Below, piece after piece: positions 46,570 through 58,715 of a stretch of 64,000 bases of DNA (position 1 is its first letter; each line of letters begins with the position of its first letter). The notes under the pieces are model-generated. The model was not told the DNA's origin, searched no databases, and worked only from the letters and a program-made list of their open reading frames with translations. Made by a program: the position numbers and the translations under genes. The stretch comes from Juglans regia (Eukaryota > Streptophyta > Magnoliopsida > Fagales > Juglandaceae), in NCBI RefSeq assembly GCF_001411555.2, contig NC_049902.1, positions 13,123,423-13,187,422 on the forward strand, in the 5' to 3' direction.

Positions 46570-47019
46570 GACTACCTCTATAAGTGCCCAAGAGAAAGGG
46601 AAATTTTTAGCCTAACCACAACCCGTCCCCCAAGGGCGGATTCAACAACCTCACAGTAATGCAGAGGGGGTTAATGTGAAGGCTGTGAAAACCATCACAA
46701 GAAGTGGTAAAATTGTGGACATTCATGTCCATAATACAGGCAAATCAGGTAAAACTTCTAGCCCTCAGTTAGAAAAAGTTGAGCCCAGCATATTAAATTA
46801 TGAAATACCTGCATGTTCCATACCTGCTCCATTTCCTCATCGTTTAATTTCTTTGCACAAAGAAAAACAGAATGCTGAGATTTTGGAGATTCTAAGCAAG
46901 TCAGAATAAATATTCCCTTCTTAGATGCCATCAAACAAGTTCCTACCTATGCCAAATTTTTAGAGGACCTATGCACTGTTAAAAGAAAGTTGAATGTACA
47001 GAAAAAAGGCTTTTCTCAC

Positions 47020-50000
47020 TGAGCAAGGCAATGCCATCATCCAAAATCACACACCACCTAAGTACAAAGATCCCCACTATCTCTTGTATGATAGGAAAAT
47101 CAAAAATTGGGCAGGCCTTGTTGGACTTAGGTTCAAGAGTTAATTTGTTACCCTTTAGTGTTTATGAGCAGTTGGGATTAGGAGAATTAAAACCCACTTC
47201 TTTAATTTTGTAATTAGCTAACAGATCCATAAAAATTCCAAAGGGGGTTATAGAGGATGTAGTGGTACAAGTGGATAAATTCTACTATCCAGTGGACTTT
47301 GTGGTACTAGATATGAAGCTAACAGCTCACTCAAACCCTTCTGCCCTATTGATTTTAGGGAGACCATTCCTTGCAACTTCTAATGTCATAATAAACTGCA
47401 GGAGTGGTGTTTAAAAGTTAAGTTTTGGGAATATGACTTGGGAACTTAGCATTTTCAATTTGTGTAGGCAACCCCAAGAGGTAGAGGAAGTTCAAGAAGT
47501 CAATACTTTGGAGAGCATTATTGTTGAAGATTCTTTGCTAAATTTTGAATTTAATGAACAATGGGAGGATTTAGAGAACTCCCTAATTTTATTTGATGAT
47601 ACTAACATTATTTCAACTGTTTTTATTGCAGGAAACCCAAATGAAACACAATGGAGGCTCAAATTCGAGCCATTACCTTCCATAGCAGTACCATCAAAGC
47701 CTTCCACTGAAAATGTTTCAATTCTAGAGTTGAAACCTTTACAAGCAGAATTAAAGTATGCTTACCTTGGACCTAATAATTCATTTCTAGTTGTACTCTC
47801 ATCTCAGTTGACCACTGATCAGGAGGGTAAGCTACTGGAGGTGTTGACACAGCACAAGTCAACCATTGGGTGGACCCTTGCTAATATGAAAGGTATAAAC
47901 CCTATAACTTGTTCCTATAAGAGATATTTAGAAGAGGATGCTAGACTTTCTAGGGCAATGCAAATGAGACTAAACCCTAAAATGAAAGAGGTGGTAAAAA
48001 ATGAAGTCCTGAAATTGCTAGATATAGGCATCATCTACCCTATAGCAGATAGCAAATGGGTAAGCCCAATTCAGGTAGTACCAAATAAATATGGGGTGAC
48101 TGTTGTAAAAAATGAGGAAGGGGAATTAGTACCCACAAGGATGACAACTAGATGGAGGATATGTATAGATTCAACTAGATGGAGGATATGTATAGATTAT
48201 AGAAAGCTTAATGCAACCTTTTCTTGGAACGACCATTTCCCACTGCCCTTGCTTGCCTAGATTTTAGAAAAAGTAGCTGGGCATGAGTAATATTGTTTCT
48301 TAGATGGCTTTTCTAGGTATTATCAGATAGAAATTGTCCCTGAAGATCAAGAGAATACTACCTTCACTTGCCCCTTTGGGACCTTTGCCTTCAAAAGAAT
48401 GCTATTTGGGCTTTGCAATGCCTCAGCCACCTTTTAGAGGTGCATGCTAAGCATTTTCAATGACTTAATTGAAGATATTGTAGAGGTTTTTATGGATGAT
48501 TTCTCAATATTTGAAAATTCATTTGATTCTTGTTTGGCTAACTTAAACATTGTTTTGACCAGGTGTGAAGAAAAACAGTTACTGTTAAATTGGGAGAAGT
48601 TTCATTTTATGGTACAACAAGGAATAGTCATTGGTCATATTGTGTCTTCACGAGGCATTGAGGTTGACAAATCAAAGATAGACCTGATTGCAAATTTACT
48701 TGTGCCTAGGAGTGTGAAAGATGTTAGATCTTCTTTAGTCCATGTCGGGTTCTATAGGAGATTCATACAAAATTTCAGTTCTATTTCTAACCCTATTTGC
48801 CAATTATTAATGCATGATGTCAGTTTTGTATGGATTGAGGACTGTCAAACCTCTTTTGATCAATTAAAATCTTTTCTCACCACTACAACTATCATTTAAC
48901 CACAAGATTGGACTCTCCCTTTTGAAGTAATGTGTGATGCTAGTGACTTTGTTGTAGGAGCTGCATTTGGACAGCAAAAAAATAAACAGCCATATGTTAT
49001 ATACTATGCTAGTAAGACTTTGAACAGTGCTCAAAAAAAGTATTCCACTACAGAAAAAGAACTGCTAGCCATAGTGTTTGCCTTAGGCAAATTTAGAGCA
49101 TATTTACTTGGTTCACCTCTCATTATTTTCATTGATCATGCAACACTAAAATTTTTATTAACCAAAAAAGATGCAAAGCCAAGGCTGATCAGGTAGATGC
49201 TCCTTGCAAGAATTTAATATCACAATAAAGGACAAGAAGGGGGTGGAGAATGTAGTGATAGATCATTTGTCTCGACTTACACTAGAATCATATGTTCAAT
49301 CCCCTCTAATTTCTAACTGTTTTCCTAATGAATAATTATTTTCAATTGATACTCTACTTGGTATGCTGACTTGGTTAATTTTTTGGTCACGAGACAAACT
49401 CCACATCATTGGACAGATCAAGACATTAGAAGGCTAAAAACTTAGGCTATGTCTTTCTTTTATGATGATCTTTACCTCTTTAAATATTGTTCTAATCAAA
49501 TAATTAGGAAGTGTGTTCCAAATAATGAAATTTCTGCCATTCTCTATTTTTGCCATTCTCAGGCTTGTGGGGGACACTTTTAAGCCCACAAAACAGTAGC
49601 GAAAATTTTACAAAATAGGTTCTATTGGCCAAACATGTTCAAAGATGCCTATAGTTTTTGTAAGACTTGTGAACCTTGTAAAAAAATTAGGAGAAATATG
49701 ATGCATATGCAACCCATTTTATTAATTGAGATTTTTTAACTGTTGGGGAATAGATTTTATGGGATCATTTCTTTCATATTATTGCTATCTGTACATTTTT
49801 CTTGCTATTGATTATATTTCTAAATGGGTTTGGGCAATCCCTTGCATAAATAGTAACTATCAAGTTGTTTTAAAATTTCTAAAAGAAATGTTTTTGCAAG
49901 ATTTGGTATGCTTAAAGCCATAATAATGGCACCCATTTCTATAACAAGCTCTTCTCGGCCTTAATGAAGAAATATGGTATCCATCATAAGGTTTTTACAG

Positions 50001-50635
50001 CTTGCCATCCTCAAACAAATGGACAAGCTAAATTAGCCGATATGGAGATAAAAAACATTCTTGAGAAAACTGTCAATCCCAACTAAAAAGATTGGTCTTT
50101 GCGATTGTCTAATGCCCTTTGGGCCTATAGGATGCCTATAAAACCATTCTAAGAATGTCACCATACAGATTGGTGTGTGGCAGAGCATGTCCTTTACCTG
50201 TGGAATTAGAACATAGGGCATATTGGGCTATCAAACAATTGAATTTTGATACTGACCAAGCTGGTTTGGTAAGAAAATTATAGATTGCTGAATTGGAAGA
50301 ACTTAGAAAATATGCCTGAAAATTCTAAAATGTCCAAGGAACGTATGAAGCCCTTCCAAGATAAGCACATTCAAAGAAAGTCATTCGAACTAGACCAGCA
50401 AGTGCTCTTATCCAATTCTCGTCTCCACTTGTTCCCTGGCAAGTTAAGATCTCAATGGAGTGATCCATACTTAGTAAAATCTGTTTTTCCCTATGGTGTT
50501 GTGGAACTCATAAACTCTCAAAATGGAAACACTTTCAAAGTAAATGGTCAAAGACTTAAACCTTTCCTTTCTACTTTTTCACCTGAGGATTCCACTCTGA
50601 ATTTACTTGACCACATTGACTTTTCAACTAATTAG
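47020..50635 (+). pseudogene. Athila-like pol: protease, RT, RNase H, integrase
   Basis: Protease at about 47080-47400: ALLDLGSRVNLLPFSVYEQL, with the D-L-G site intact, and ALLILGRPFLATSNVIINC. RT at 47800-48900: STIGWTLANMKGI, IYPIADSKWVSPIQVV, MLFGLCNASATF, and a catalytic box FMDD at 48489-48500 that is intact. RNase H at 48920-49195: CDASDFVVGAAFG, KTLNSAQKKYSTTEKELLAI, FIDHATLKFLL. Integrase at 49500-50635: [51 protein letters not shown] and a C-terminal HLFPGKLRSQWSDPY. Several stops replace Q or W (for example near 47209, 47412, 48435, 48898), and integrase is shifted repeatedly. A 27-bp perfect tandem duplication (48145-48198) repeats nine codons just before the RT palm. Confidence 0.88.
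48145..48198 (+). repeat. 27-bp perfect tandem duplication inside RT
   Basis: 48145-48171 and 48172-48198 are identical (caactagatggaggatatgt plus atagatt). The reading frame is kept and WRICID is encoded twice. Confidence 0.93.
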
Positions 50636-51603
50636 ATCTAATTTTTATAGTTTTTTTTCCTATTTTGTATCACACGTCATTTTTTTTATTCCAATTTTAG
50701 TTTCTATTGTTATATTTGCTCTCTCTTCCTGTTTATTTCCAACACCACTCAAGTACTCACTTCTCTCAATTCCTTTCTTTGCTCTCATATTATTCTCTAT
50801 TGGAAATTTCTATTTCTGATACATTGAGGACAATGTTGATTTCTAGTTGGGGGGTGATGTTTTAGCTTTAGCCTTGCATGCCATAGCTCAAGAAATAGCA
50901 GCACTGGGCCTCTCTTTCGAATTTGGATGCCTTGAGCAGATTTGATGAACCTATGAAACACTTAAAACTTATTTTTTTCATAACTTAGGTCAAAATAAGT
51001 GTTTATCCATTTTCTTTTGTTACTAAAACCAAGAGAAAGTTTGTTTAAAAGGTTTTTGCTAAAATCTGCCACCATGTACACTTAGAATGCCTAGAACGAC
51101 ACCTTTGTGCCATTAATTAATCAAACTAGCAATTGTTTAAAGCTCTAGTGAACCATATCCTAATGGCTTAGGAAGAAACGTGACTGAAAAGGAAAACCAA
51201 TGGAGAAAAGGGACAAGCCAAGGATCTTCAAATATTAAAAAAAAAAAAAAAAAAGGTTGTGTAGTGGAAAATGCTACCTGCTACCGGGGTTCTTTGAGAA
51301 AAGAAAAGATCTTTTAAAGTGTAATAGCGTGAAAGCCACTATTACAATAGTTTTGAATTAGAGTAAGATCACTTGGTCCTTCTAGATCAGATGCGATGGA
51401 TAAGACATTTAATGACTTCTGGTGGTCAACCTTGGACTCTATACACACAAGTGTGCACTCATTTGTAAGTTGTATCCTTTTCTACTTACCTATCTTGGTT
51501 GTTAGACAAATTAATGTATAAATTCCTCCTCGGAACTAAGTATCTGGTCTAATTAATTTTAGTATTTTTGGACTCAACAAATCTTATTCTCAATAAGAAT
51601 GTT

Positions 51604-51637
<34 letters not shown>

Positions 51638-51717
51638 TGCTTAAATGGGAATACATCCCTTATGATTTGTTGATCACTTATTTGGCGAGAGACTAGCAAA
51701 AACTTAGTTGGGGGGTG
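50636..51717 (+). other. Non-coding region between Athila pol and 3' LTR
   Basis: Only short frames; one hydrophobic frame at 50607-50819 is probably chance. A first purine tract with the usual lead-in, cattgaggacaatgttg then agttggggggtgatg, lies at about 50822-50865. A poly-A run is at about 51236-51254, and a (TA)n run at 51607-51634. The final tract agttggggggtg lies at 51706-51717, directly before the LTR. No env-like gene is evident. Confidence 0.65.
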
Positions 51718-52788
51718 TGATTAGTGAGAGATTGTGATTAATTTGTCCTCCAGAATTACTTGATTTAGTAGGTTATATTTGTCTCAAATGCTAAGATACA
51801 CAATATTTTGAAAAAATGGTCTTACTAATATGCAAAATGATTATTAAGCCCATTTACCTACTAATGATGGGCCTTGTAGCAAGGCATACTAACCTCTTGA
51901 AATTACTCGAGTGCAGGATTCTTGGCCCAAGGCTGCACAATGCTCAAACCCAAACTTGGCCCATAATTCTTACACGGGATGTCAGCCTTGTATTGAGGAG
52001 AAGGAAAAGAGAAGGGGCAACGTGAAGGCTCTAGAGACCCGCGGGAGGAAAGAGAAAAAACCCTTGTGGGGTAGATCCGTGAACACTAAGGGAGAATCAA
52101 TTATAGAGAGAGAAAGAGGCGATAGAGATGAGGATAAAAGGAATGGAAGGACCAGAGGATGGTGAATTCGGTTTGTGGAAAGCACTAAGATTTTCTTTAT
52201 TCATTTTCTTGAATCTCTCACTAATAGTTGTTAGGGATTTTGTTGTGCCTCGTATTCATCATCAAAATGATGTTGTGAGACTATATTTGAAACTTGGGTT
52301 GCTGGGGAAGGTTTTTTTATTTGCTTTGATAACTACTTGGTTTATGTGGATTCCATTTTATTCTCTTCATTATGATGATAAACACAATTTGTATATGAGT
52401 ATTCGAGGAATTTCTTGTTCTTAATCTGTTGTAGACTCACAGCACAACAGAAGCTTGAATCAATAAAGGATTCTCATTGATGTTTTTATCTTCAAAATGA
52501 AACACAAAATTTTCACTGAATCAGAATCAGATACAAGCGTCTATATTCCCCACAACCACTGTGCATATTCCATAAATCATACCATAATTTTGTAAATACC
52601 TTTTCATATAGAAAATTCATAACATAGCCAGTCATTTTATCTTGCGATTTTATTTTCGTTCTTATACATTTTTGCATTGAAAAATTTATGAAACCCATTA
52701 TCCCTTAGGAAATGACCTTGGAATCTCACCCACTACGTTAATTAGTTGATCTGCTTTTATACTTGGAGGCATTAATTGGTGAGTATCA
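51718..52788 (+). mobile_element. 3' LTR of Athila-like element 2
   Basis: 1071 bp, TGATTAGTG...GAGTATCA, followed by TSD CAATG at 52789-52793. It is the uninterrupted partner of the 5' LTR. It has a ~99-codon open frame at 52128-52424 that is also open in the 5' LTR (41173-41475). Confidence 0.9.
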
Positions 52789-53825
52789 CAATGTAAAGAG
52801 AGAACTTCAAATTAATGTGGGCTATAAACATTTGGGAATGAGGGAAAAGTTGGAGAGAGCTCACAGTGCCATATTAAATTCTCAGTCTCAAAAGTTTGTT
52901 TCAATGTAAAAATAGTAAATGGTTAGAACGTATTGTACAATTTTTCTAAAAAAAATAGTTTTATTAAGATAGAAAAATCGTCACAAAAAATATAGTTGAA
53001 ATGAATATTGATCATACCGTTCAAACGTAAACGAAAATTTGGTAATTTGTTGTGAAAGCTCTCTTCAGCATAGTTTGTATACTTAGGGGGACAATTAGAA
53101 TTTCAAAATAATATTATTAAGTCATAATGCATGCAAGATCCCACCCCTATAAACATGAGTTTGAGAATACCAAAGTTGGTAAAATTTAAAAAAAAAAAAA
53201 AAATAGAAGGAAAATTTGGCAATTAATCCGTTTTCGCATGTTAAGATTAGCCCATTGGCTGTTTTTTAAGGAATAATACACCGTGCTATGGACTACTTCG
53301 GACCGGGTGATCATTTCCTAACATATTTCTTCCATTGACTAACAGAATATTGGTAAATTGTTTTAGAGAAATGATAGATGCATGCAGATCAGTGCACTCA
53401 ATGTGGCAAAATAGAACAAATTTGAAAGTACCAGAACAGTACTAGGAGTCACAATATATGAGATTATCTTACTAAAACAAAATTTGTCTTTTGTGACAGA
53501 GGAAACCGTCACAAAAAATTGTTCACAAAGTATGCACTATTTTATTTAAAAACTACATAAAATTTAAATTATAGTCATATTTACCAAATACTCTATCCAA
53601 CGTCCAAACGTCACTCATTAATGTTCGAATATCACTCACTAACGTTCAAATGTCACAAACTAACGTTCGAACATTGGAGCAAAAAAATATTACATTCGCA
53701 CATAAATATCTTAACATAAATTTGCCTACATTTGAACGTTAGCCGAATTCTCATCTGGATTTAGTGACGGTTTAGAGACTATCACCAATTCCAAAGCGTC
53801 ACTAAATGACATTTTTGTTGTAGTA

Positions 53826-54849
53826 TTGTCTCTAGTTCAACACGACACAAAATAACTGGATTTGAATTTGATGTAAATTGGCTTGAGTTGAAACAAGGTT
53901 GATTCAATAAGATATGATTAATAAATTAGTAAATTATGAATTAATGCAGAAGCCCGCTATCAACCTATATAAACCAAATAACTTCTATCTTCATCAAAAT
54001 AAAAAATGACCCTCTCCTTCAATCTTCAAATTTTATAACGTTGAGATTTATGCCTATGATATTGTCGGGAGGTAAAGATGATATTATTAGTTAACTACTT
54101 AATATCTTGGAAATATTGTCTTTTTTTGTTAGTATGTATTAACTATCAAGTTAGTATTAAAAGCATTTTATATTAATTTTTTTTTATATATTCTTGATTT
54201 GGATATTAATTATGAAATATTTTATCATGAATTTAGTTGTAATTGTGAATGATTTATATACTTATTCTTATAAAATAAACGAAATTTTATTAATCATATC
54301 AAAATAAATATACGAGTCAACTTAACTTATTTATATAAAATAAATCATGTTAGTTTGAATTAATCCAACTCAAATTGATTATTAAACGGATTATGTGAAT
54401 AGAACCGTACATGTAGAACAAATATGAATGAAGTCTTGAAACCTACCTTTGAATTTATACTTCAAAAGGATTAATAATTGTTGAATTAAATATATTTAAA
54501 ATCATTAAAAATTATAAGAATCTCATCCTCAAATAAATTAGATCCCATTCACTATAATACTAAATTGGGACATTACACGTATAATAGCTTATCCTTTTGT
54601 ATTTATTTCCCAAGGTTTTTCTCTATTTTTATTTTTATTCTCGTCTAAAGATAAAATAAGAGTGAGGCTACTATGTTGTCTCATTATTACAGCTGGACGT
54701 ATCGTTCAGTAATTTTTTTATTTTTTATTTTTTTAATATATTTAAATATTTTTAAAAATAAAAAAATATTAATATATTTAAAATCACTTTTTTAATTATT
54801 AAAAAAAATTATCCAGTAGTGAAATGGAACGGTCAACTTCGAGCGGTGA
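53826..54849. other. Intergenic stretch with an AT-rich palindromic MITE
   Basis: No gene seen. At about 54712-54820, tttttatttttttaatatat and atatttaaaatcactttttt blocks with inverse partners form an AT-rich fold-back. It is similar to 24595-24690 and ends close to the insertion point of the next retroelement. Confidence 0.5.
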
Positions 54850-54854
54850 AGTAG

Positions 54855-55491
54855 TGTTAAGGCTCCATCAATGGCAAGATGATATGGGGAAGACAGGAGC
54901 TGAGTACGGGAGTCAAGTGTGCAGGTGTTGTCGAAATGAAGAAGTGAACTTGAAGTAGTTGAGAAGCTGGAACGATGTCGTGGGAGTTTGGGACTTGAAG
55001 AACAAGACGCACCGTTTAGATAGGTGTTGTTATTAGCAGTAGATGGGTGCTACGCACCGTTTATGTTGTTTTTATTATTAAGGGGTCTGTAGAAGCAATG
55101 TTTGGAATTATTCCAAACGGTGCGTTCATCTATCTATTAGTTGTTGGTCTATCATTTATTTTCATGTTGTGAGGTCAAGTTAGTTTAATGGGAATTCTGT
55201 TAGAGCAACGTCTTAAGGTAGGGAAGGTAGTGGAATTGGGGACGAGAGAATATTTGAAGAAAGTGGAATTTGTAGGAGGTTGGGGAGCCCTCGAAGTACT
55301 CCCGTATCAATACAGTTTTGCCCTTTGGCATTTACTCAAGCACCTCGTGTGCATCTTCTTCACTGTGTTCATACCGTGCATTTCATTCCACAGCATTCTT
55401 AATTACAACAATCATCCCATAGAAGCTTACTATACCGAAGCTCCATTACACCTTTTTACCCATTACAGTACCTCTAAACTAAGCACTTAAA
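54855..55491 (+). mobile_element. Chromovirus 5' LTR
   Basis: Begins TGTTAAGGCTCC and ends ..AAGCACTTAA, with one base lost from the terminal CTTAACA. It contains an internal palindrome-like block, tgtttggaattattccaaac. An open frame of 100 codons at 55188-55490 has a partner in the other LTR. Confidence 0.92.
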
Positions 55492-55493
55492 AG

Positions 55494-55507
55494 TGGTATC
55501 AGCAAGC
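55494..55507 (+). promoter_or_regulatory. Primer-binding site, initiator Met-tRNA type
   Basis: TGGTATCAGCAAGC starts three bases after the 5' LTR. TGGTATCAG is the usual 5' part of plant Met-tRNA primer sites; the rest deviates. Confidence 0.75.
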
Positions 55508-55517
55508 AGCAGTTCCT

Positions 55518-57845
55518 ATGGCCGATAATACACGCTCCAAAAATCAGCAATATGAAGCCCTCAATCAACAGGTTCAGGATATCCAGCAGCAGAACATCCA
55601 CCATCATCAAACAATGGAAGACCTGAAAGCAGACATACACCAGTTAAATGATCTGGTACGTACCATTGTCATAGCCCAAAATAACCAAGTTCCCCAAAAC
55701 AGAAACCATCACCAAGAAAACATCCATTTCCACAATGACCATGACCAAAATGACCTCAGGAGGCCAAATCTGAGGGGAGTAAAATTGGATTTTCCCCATT
55801 TCCATGGTGATAATGCCGCAGCTTGGCTCTTTAAAGCCAATCACTATTTTGAATTTCATCAAACACCGTTACCTCACCATTTACTCATGGCTTCCTATTA
55901 TATGGATGGAGAAGCTCTTGTGTGGTACCAAGAGGCATTGGAAGGAGGTCAGTTTCGAGATTGGGATACCTTTGCAAGGTCTTTGCTAATTCGGTTTGGA
56001 CCAACAGCTTATGATGACCCCATGGAGGCACTGACTCGTTTGAAACAAACAGGTTCTATAGCTATTTATCAAGCACAGTTTGAGGCCCTTTCTAATCGGT
56101 TAAGGGGATTATCCGATGTGCACAAGCTGAATTGTTTCCTAAGTGGGTTGAAAGATGAGATCCGTCTTCCTATCCGCATGTTCAACCCGGTTAGTTTAAG
56201 TGCTGCGTACACATTGGCTAAAATACAAGAAGAATACCTTGCAAGTTCCAAGAAAACCAGCAAGGTGGGGGTAGATAAAATCAGTCCAATGGTAGGAGGA
56301 AGTTACAGCCGTGGACCATATTCGGGGGAAGGAAACAGCACTAAATGGCAAAACCCGTGGGGGGGAACGAGGAAGGTTTCGTCCATTCAAATGAATGAAA
56401 AGAGAAAAAAAGGGTTATGCTACCACTGTGATGAGAAATGGAACCCACAGCACACATGCAAGAATCCTAGAATCTACTTGATGCAAGTGGATGAAGATTT
56501 ACCTGAAGCTGAAAAAGAACCAGTAGTGGTAGAGATCACTGAAGATGAAATAGTAGGAGTGGCTGAGACTAGTGTGGAAGCACCTGAAATTTCTCTAGCA
56601 GCCATTACAGGAACACCCACCATGAGTACCATGTGTTTACTAGGAACTTTGATGGGAGAACCTGTCGTAATCTTAGTGGACTCGAGGAGCTCACATAACT
56701 TTGTGGAGTCCACTTTGATAACTAGGTTGAAGCTGCCTATTGATGCTTCCAGCAACTTGAATGTAAGGGTGGCCAATGGACAGAGTTTGAGGAGCGGTGG
56801 GGTATGCAAGGAAGTGAGGTTAAAAGTGCAAGGTATGGTGTTCCAACCTTCTCTTCATTTATTAAATCCTGCTGGTTGTGATATTGTGTTGGGCATTCAA
56901 TGGCTGGTTACTTTAGACACTATAACGTGGAATTTTTCTAAGTTACTGATGGGTTTTACATATGGAGGAAAAAGTGTGGAATTGAAGGGGTTAAAATTAA
57001 ACCCATCTGTGATAGAAGATGGACACAAGCTGCTCAAGACCACCATGGCTAAGAGTAGGGGAATTTTGTTACAAATCATGGCCCAAGAAGTAAAAGAGCA
57101 AAAAGAAGAAGTGTTAGATCCTGAAGTTACCAAACTGTTGGCTGAGTTGGGAGGGGTTTTTAAGGAACCTGAGGGGTTACCACCACCCAGAAAATATGAC
57201 CATAAAATTGTCCTCAATGAGGGCACTCAACCCATTGCTAATAGGCCATACCGATACCCTGCTAATAGGCCATACCGATACCCTTATTACCAAAAAACTG
57301 AAATAGAAAAGATTGTTGCAGAGTTGTTAAAATCTGGAGTTGTAAGACCAAGTATGAGCCCTTTTTCATCTCCTGTTTTACTAGTAAGAAAGGCCGATGG
57401 GAGTTGGAGGCTTTGTGTGGATTACCGGGCACTTAATAAAGAAACCGTGAAGGTAAAATTTCTCATTCCTATGATTGATGAACTGTTGGATGAGTTGGCT
57501 GGTTCAGTAGTGTTTTCTAAGCTTGATTTAAGGTCCGGATACCACCAAGTGAGAGTGGCAGTGGATGACATTCCCAAAACAGCTTTTCAAACACATGAAG
57601 GGCATTACGAGTTCTTGATAATGCCCTTTGGTTTAACTAATGCCCCGGCCACGTTTCAAGGGTTGATGAATGATGTGTTCAAACCTTTTTTGAAGAAATT
57701 TGTGCTTGTTTTTTTTTATGATATATTGGTGTACAGCCGGTCTCGAAGGGAACATTTTAACCATTTGAAACAGGTGTTATCACTGCTGGAACAGAATTCA
57801 TTGTTTGCTAAGAGGTCCAAGTGCATGTTTGGTGGGAGAAATTGA
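55518..57845 (+). pseudogene. Chromovirus gag-protease-RT (first part of broken polyprotein)
   Basis: Starts at ATG 55518 ([19 protein letters not shown]), with a coiled-coil-like Q-rich N-terminus. Capsid follows at about 55760-56250 ([33 protein letters not shown]). A variant zinc knuckle [14 protein letters not shown] lies near 56419-56460. In the protease (about 56660) the active site reads D-S-R at 56679-56687 instead of D-S-G. RT contains [50 protein letters not shown] and [20 protein letters not shown]. Its catalytic box reads F-Y-D at 57714-57722 where F-D-D is expected. A 24-bp perfect tandem duplication lies at 57237-57284. A one-base deletion near 57832 shifts the frame and ends this piece at 57845. 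At 775 residues it is about half a usual chromovirus polyprotein. Confidence 0.92.
57237..57284 (+). repeat. 24-bp perfect tandem duplication at the RT N-terminus
   Basis: 57237-57260 and 57261-57284 are identical (gctaataggccataccgata plus ccct). In frame they give ANRPYRYP twice. The normal element would have one copy of this 'NxRPYRYP' lead-in to RT. Confidence 0.93.
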
Positions 57846-58715
57846 ATACTTAGGCCATGTCATTAATGCTAAAGGGGTAATGGCCAACCCCTCTAAAATT
57901 GCCACTATGTTAGAATGGCCCGAGCCTAAGAATGTGAAGGCCCTAAGGGGATTCCTAGGGCTAACGGGATATTATCGAAAGTTCATAAAAGGATACGGGA
58001 CCATCGCAGCCCCATTGACGAAATTATTAAAAAAGAATTCTTTTGAGTGGAATGGCAAGGCTAAGAAGGCCTTTGAGGAGCTGAAACAGACTGTATCACA
58101 GCCTCCTATGTTGAGATTACCTGATTTTAATAATCCTTTTACTATTGAGTGTGATGCGTGTGGAATGGGGTTGGGTGCCGTTTTAATGCAAGCGGGGCAA
58201 CCCATTTCTTATATGAGTAAGGGGCTTAAGGGGAAGGCCTTGTTGCTATCAACGTATGAAAAGGGACTCTTGGCCCTTGTGACAGCAGTTCAAAAATGGA
58301 GAACTTATTTGCTTGGTCAAACTTTTATTATTAAAACTGACCAAGAAGAGCTGAAATACTTGTTGGAACAAAGAATGAGGACTGAAATGCAGCAAAAATG
58401 GGTGGCTAAGTTGATGGGCTATCATTTTTCTATTGAGTATAAGAAGGGAAAAGAAAATAAGGTGGCGGATGCACTCTCAAGAAGGATGGAAGGCCTAAGC
58501 AAGGGGGAATGTGCAGCGATACTCTCTTTCCCTAAACCTTCATGGTTAGATGAGTTAAGACATAGTTATCAAGAATCAAGTGAGATGATTATGTAGCTTG
58601 ATCAACTCAAGGCAAATCTGAATGTGCCTAAAAGGTATTCTTTGATACAATGGGTGATTCTAAGAAAGGGGCGTATTATATTACCTGAAGATTCTGATTT
58701 TAAAAAAAAAAAGTG
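57805..58715 (+). pseudogene. Chromovirus RT thumb and RNase H (second part)
   Basis: Continues the polyprotein in the shifted frame: [39 protein letters not shown] (RT connection). RNase H follows at about 58140-58490 with CDACGMGLGAVLMQ, STYEKGLLALVTAVQKWRTY, IIKTDQEELKYLLEQ and KVADALSRR, all four acidic positions present. A TAG at 58594 and a length change in an A-run at 58702-58712 interrupt the link to integrase. Confidence 0.92.

Larger units (their letters stand above)
42500..46912 (+). pseudogene. Athila-like gag, interrupted by a solo LTR
   Basis: Opens at ATG 42500 (MEDNEHQDREVMNQNR). Capsid sequence is readable in pieces: FIRLKLFPFFLKDKAK and CLNSLRPRSIGTWQEMQTKF (about 42755-42875), then an A-run with a frameshift. 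A knuckle-like region GGICVDQGHSTSTCP lies at 43345-43395, then YNVGWRNHPNLS. After the solo LTR (43746-46569) gag resumes at about 46575 and ends with TITRSGKIVDIHVH and a linker (46676-46912). Gag would form the virus-like particle of the element. Frameshifts, stops and the insertion inactivate it. Confidence 0.8.
37610..52788 (+). mobile_element. Athila-like Ty3/gypsy element 2, complete ends, with nested solo LTRs
   Basis: TSD CAATG at 37605-37609 and 52789-52793. The LTRs begin TGATTAGTG and end GAGTATCA (GAGTATGA in the 5' copy). Order: 5' LTR (37610-42202, interrupted), primer site, gag, protease, RT, RNase H, integrase, purine tract, 3' LTR (51718-52788). Two solo LTRs are nested in it (37627-40781 in the 5' LTR; 43746-46569 in gag). 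Without them and their duplicated target bases the element is about 9.2 kb. There is no clear env-like ORF between pol and the 3' LTR. Frameshifts and stops make it inactive. Confidence 0.88.
36822..53825. mobile_element. CACTA-like non-autonomous transposon, split by the Athila-like element
   Basis: The left end CACTACAAGAGTATTCATTT (36822-36841) and the right end ..GACATTTTTGTTGTAGTA (to 53825) resemble CACTA termini in inverse orientation; the last base is A instead of G. Both arms carry subterminal copies of gttcgaacgtt-type and tgtgac/gtcac motifs: 36888-36952 on the left; 53490-53660 and 53760-53800 on the right. Without the nested element the total would be about 1.8 kb with no transposase. 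I could not find a matching 3-bp TSD, so the ends need alignment to other copies. Confidence 0.5.

Noticed and set aside
50607..50819. Hydrophobic 70-codon frame after Athila pol, as a possible env-like remnant
   Set aside because: T-rich DNA yields F/I/L-rich translations by chance. It lacks an SP/TM layout of env length and sits directly after the pol stop.
37610..52788. Idea that the window contains an endogenous pararetrovirus or a novel virus-like system
   Set aside because: All reverse transcriptases here sit in ordinary Ty3/gypsy, Ty1/copia or L1 layouts, with standard primer sites, LTRs or poly-A tails. No movement protein or coat protein is visible.
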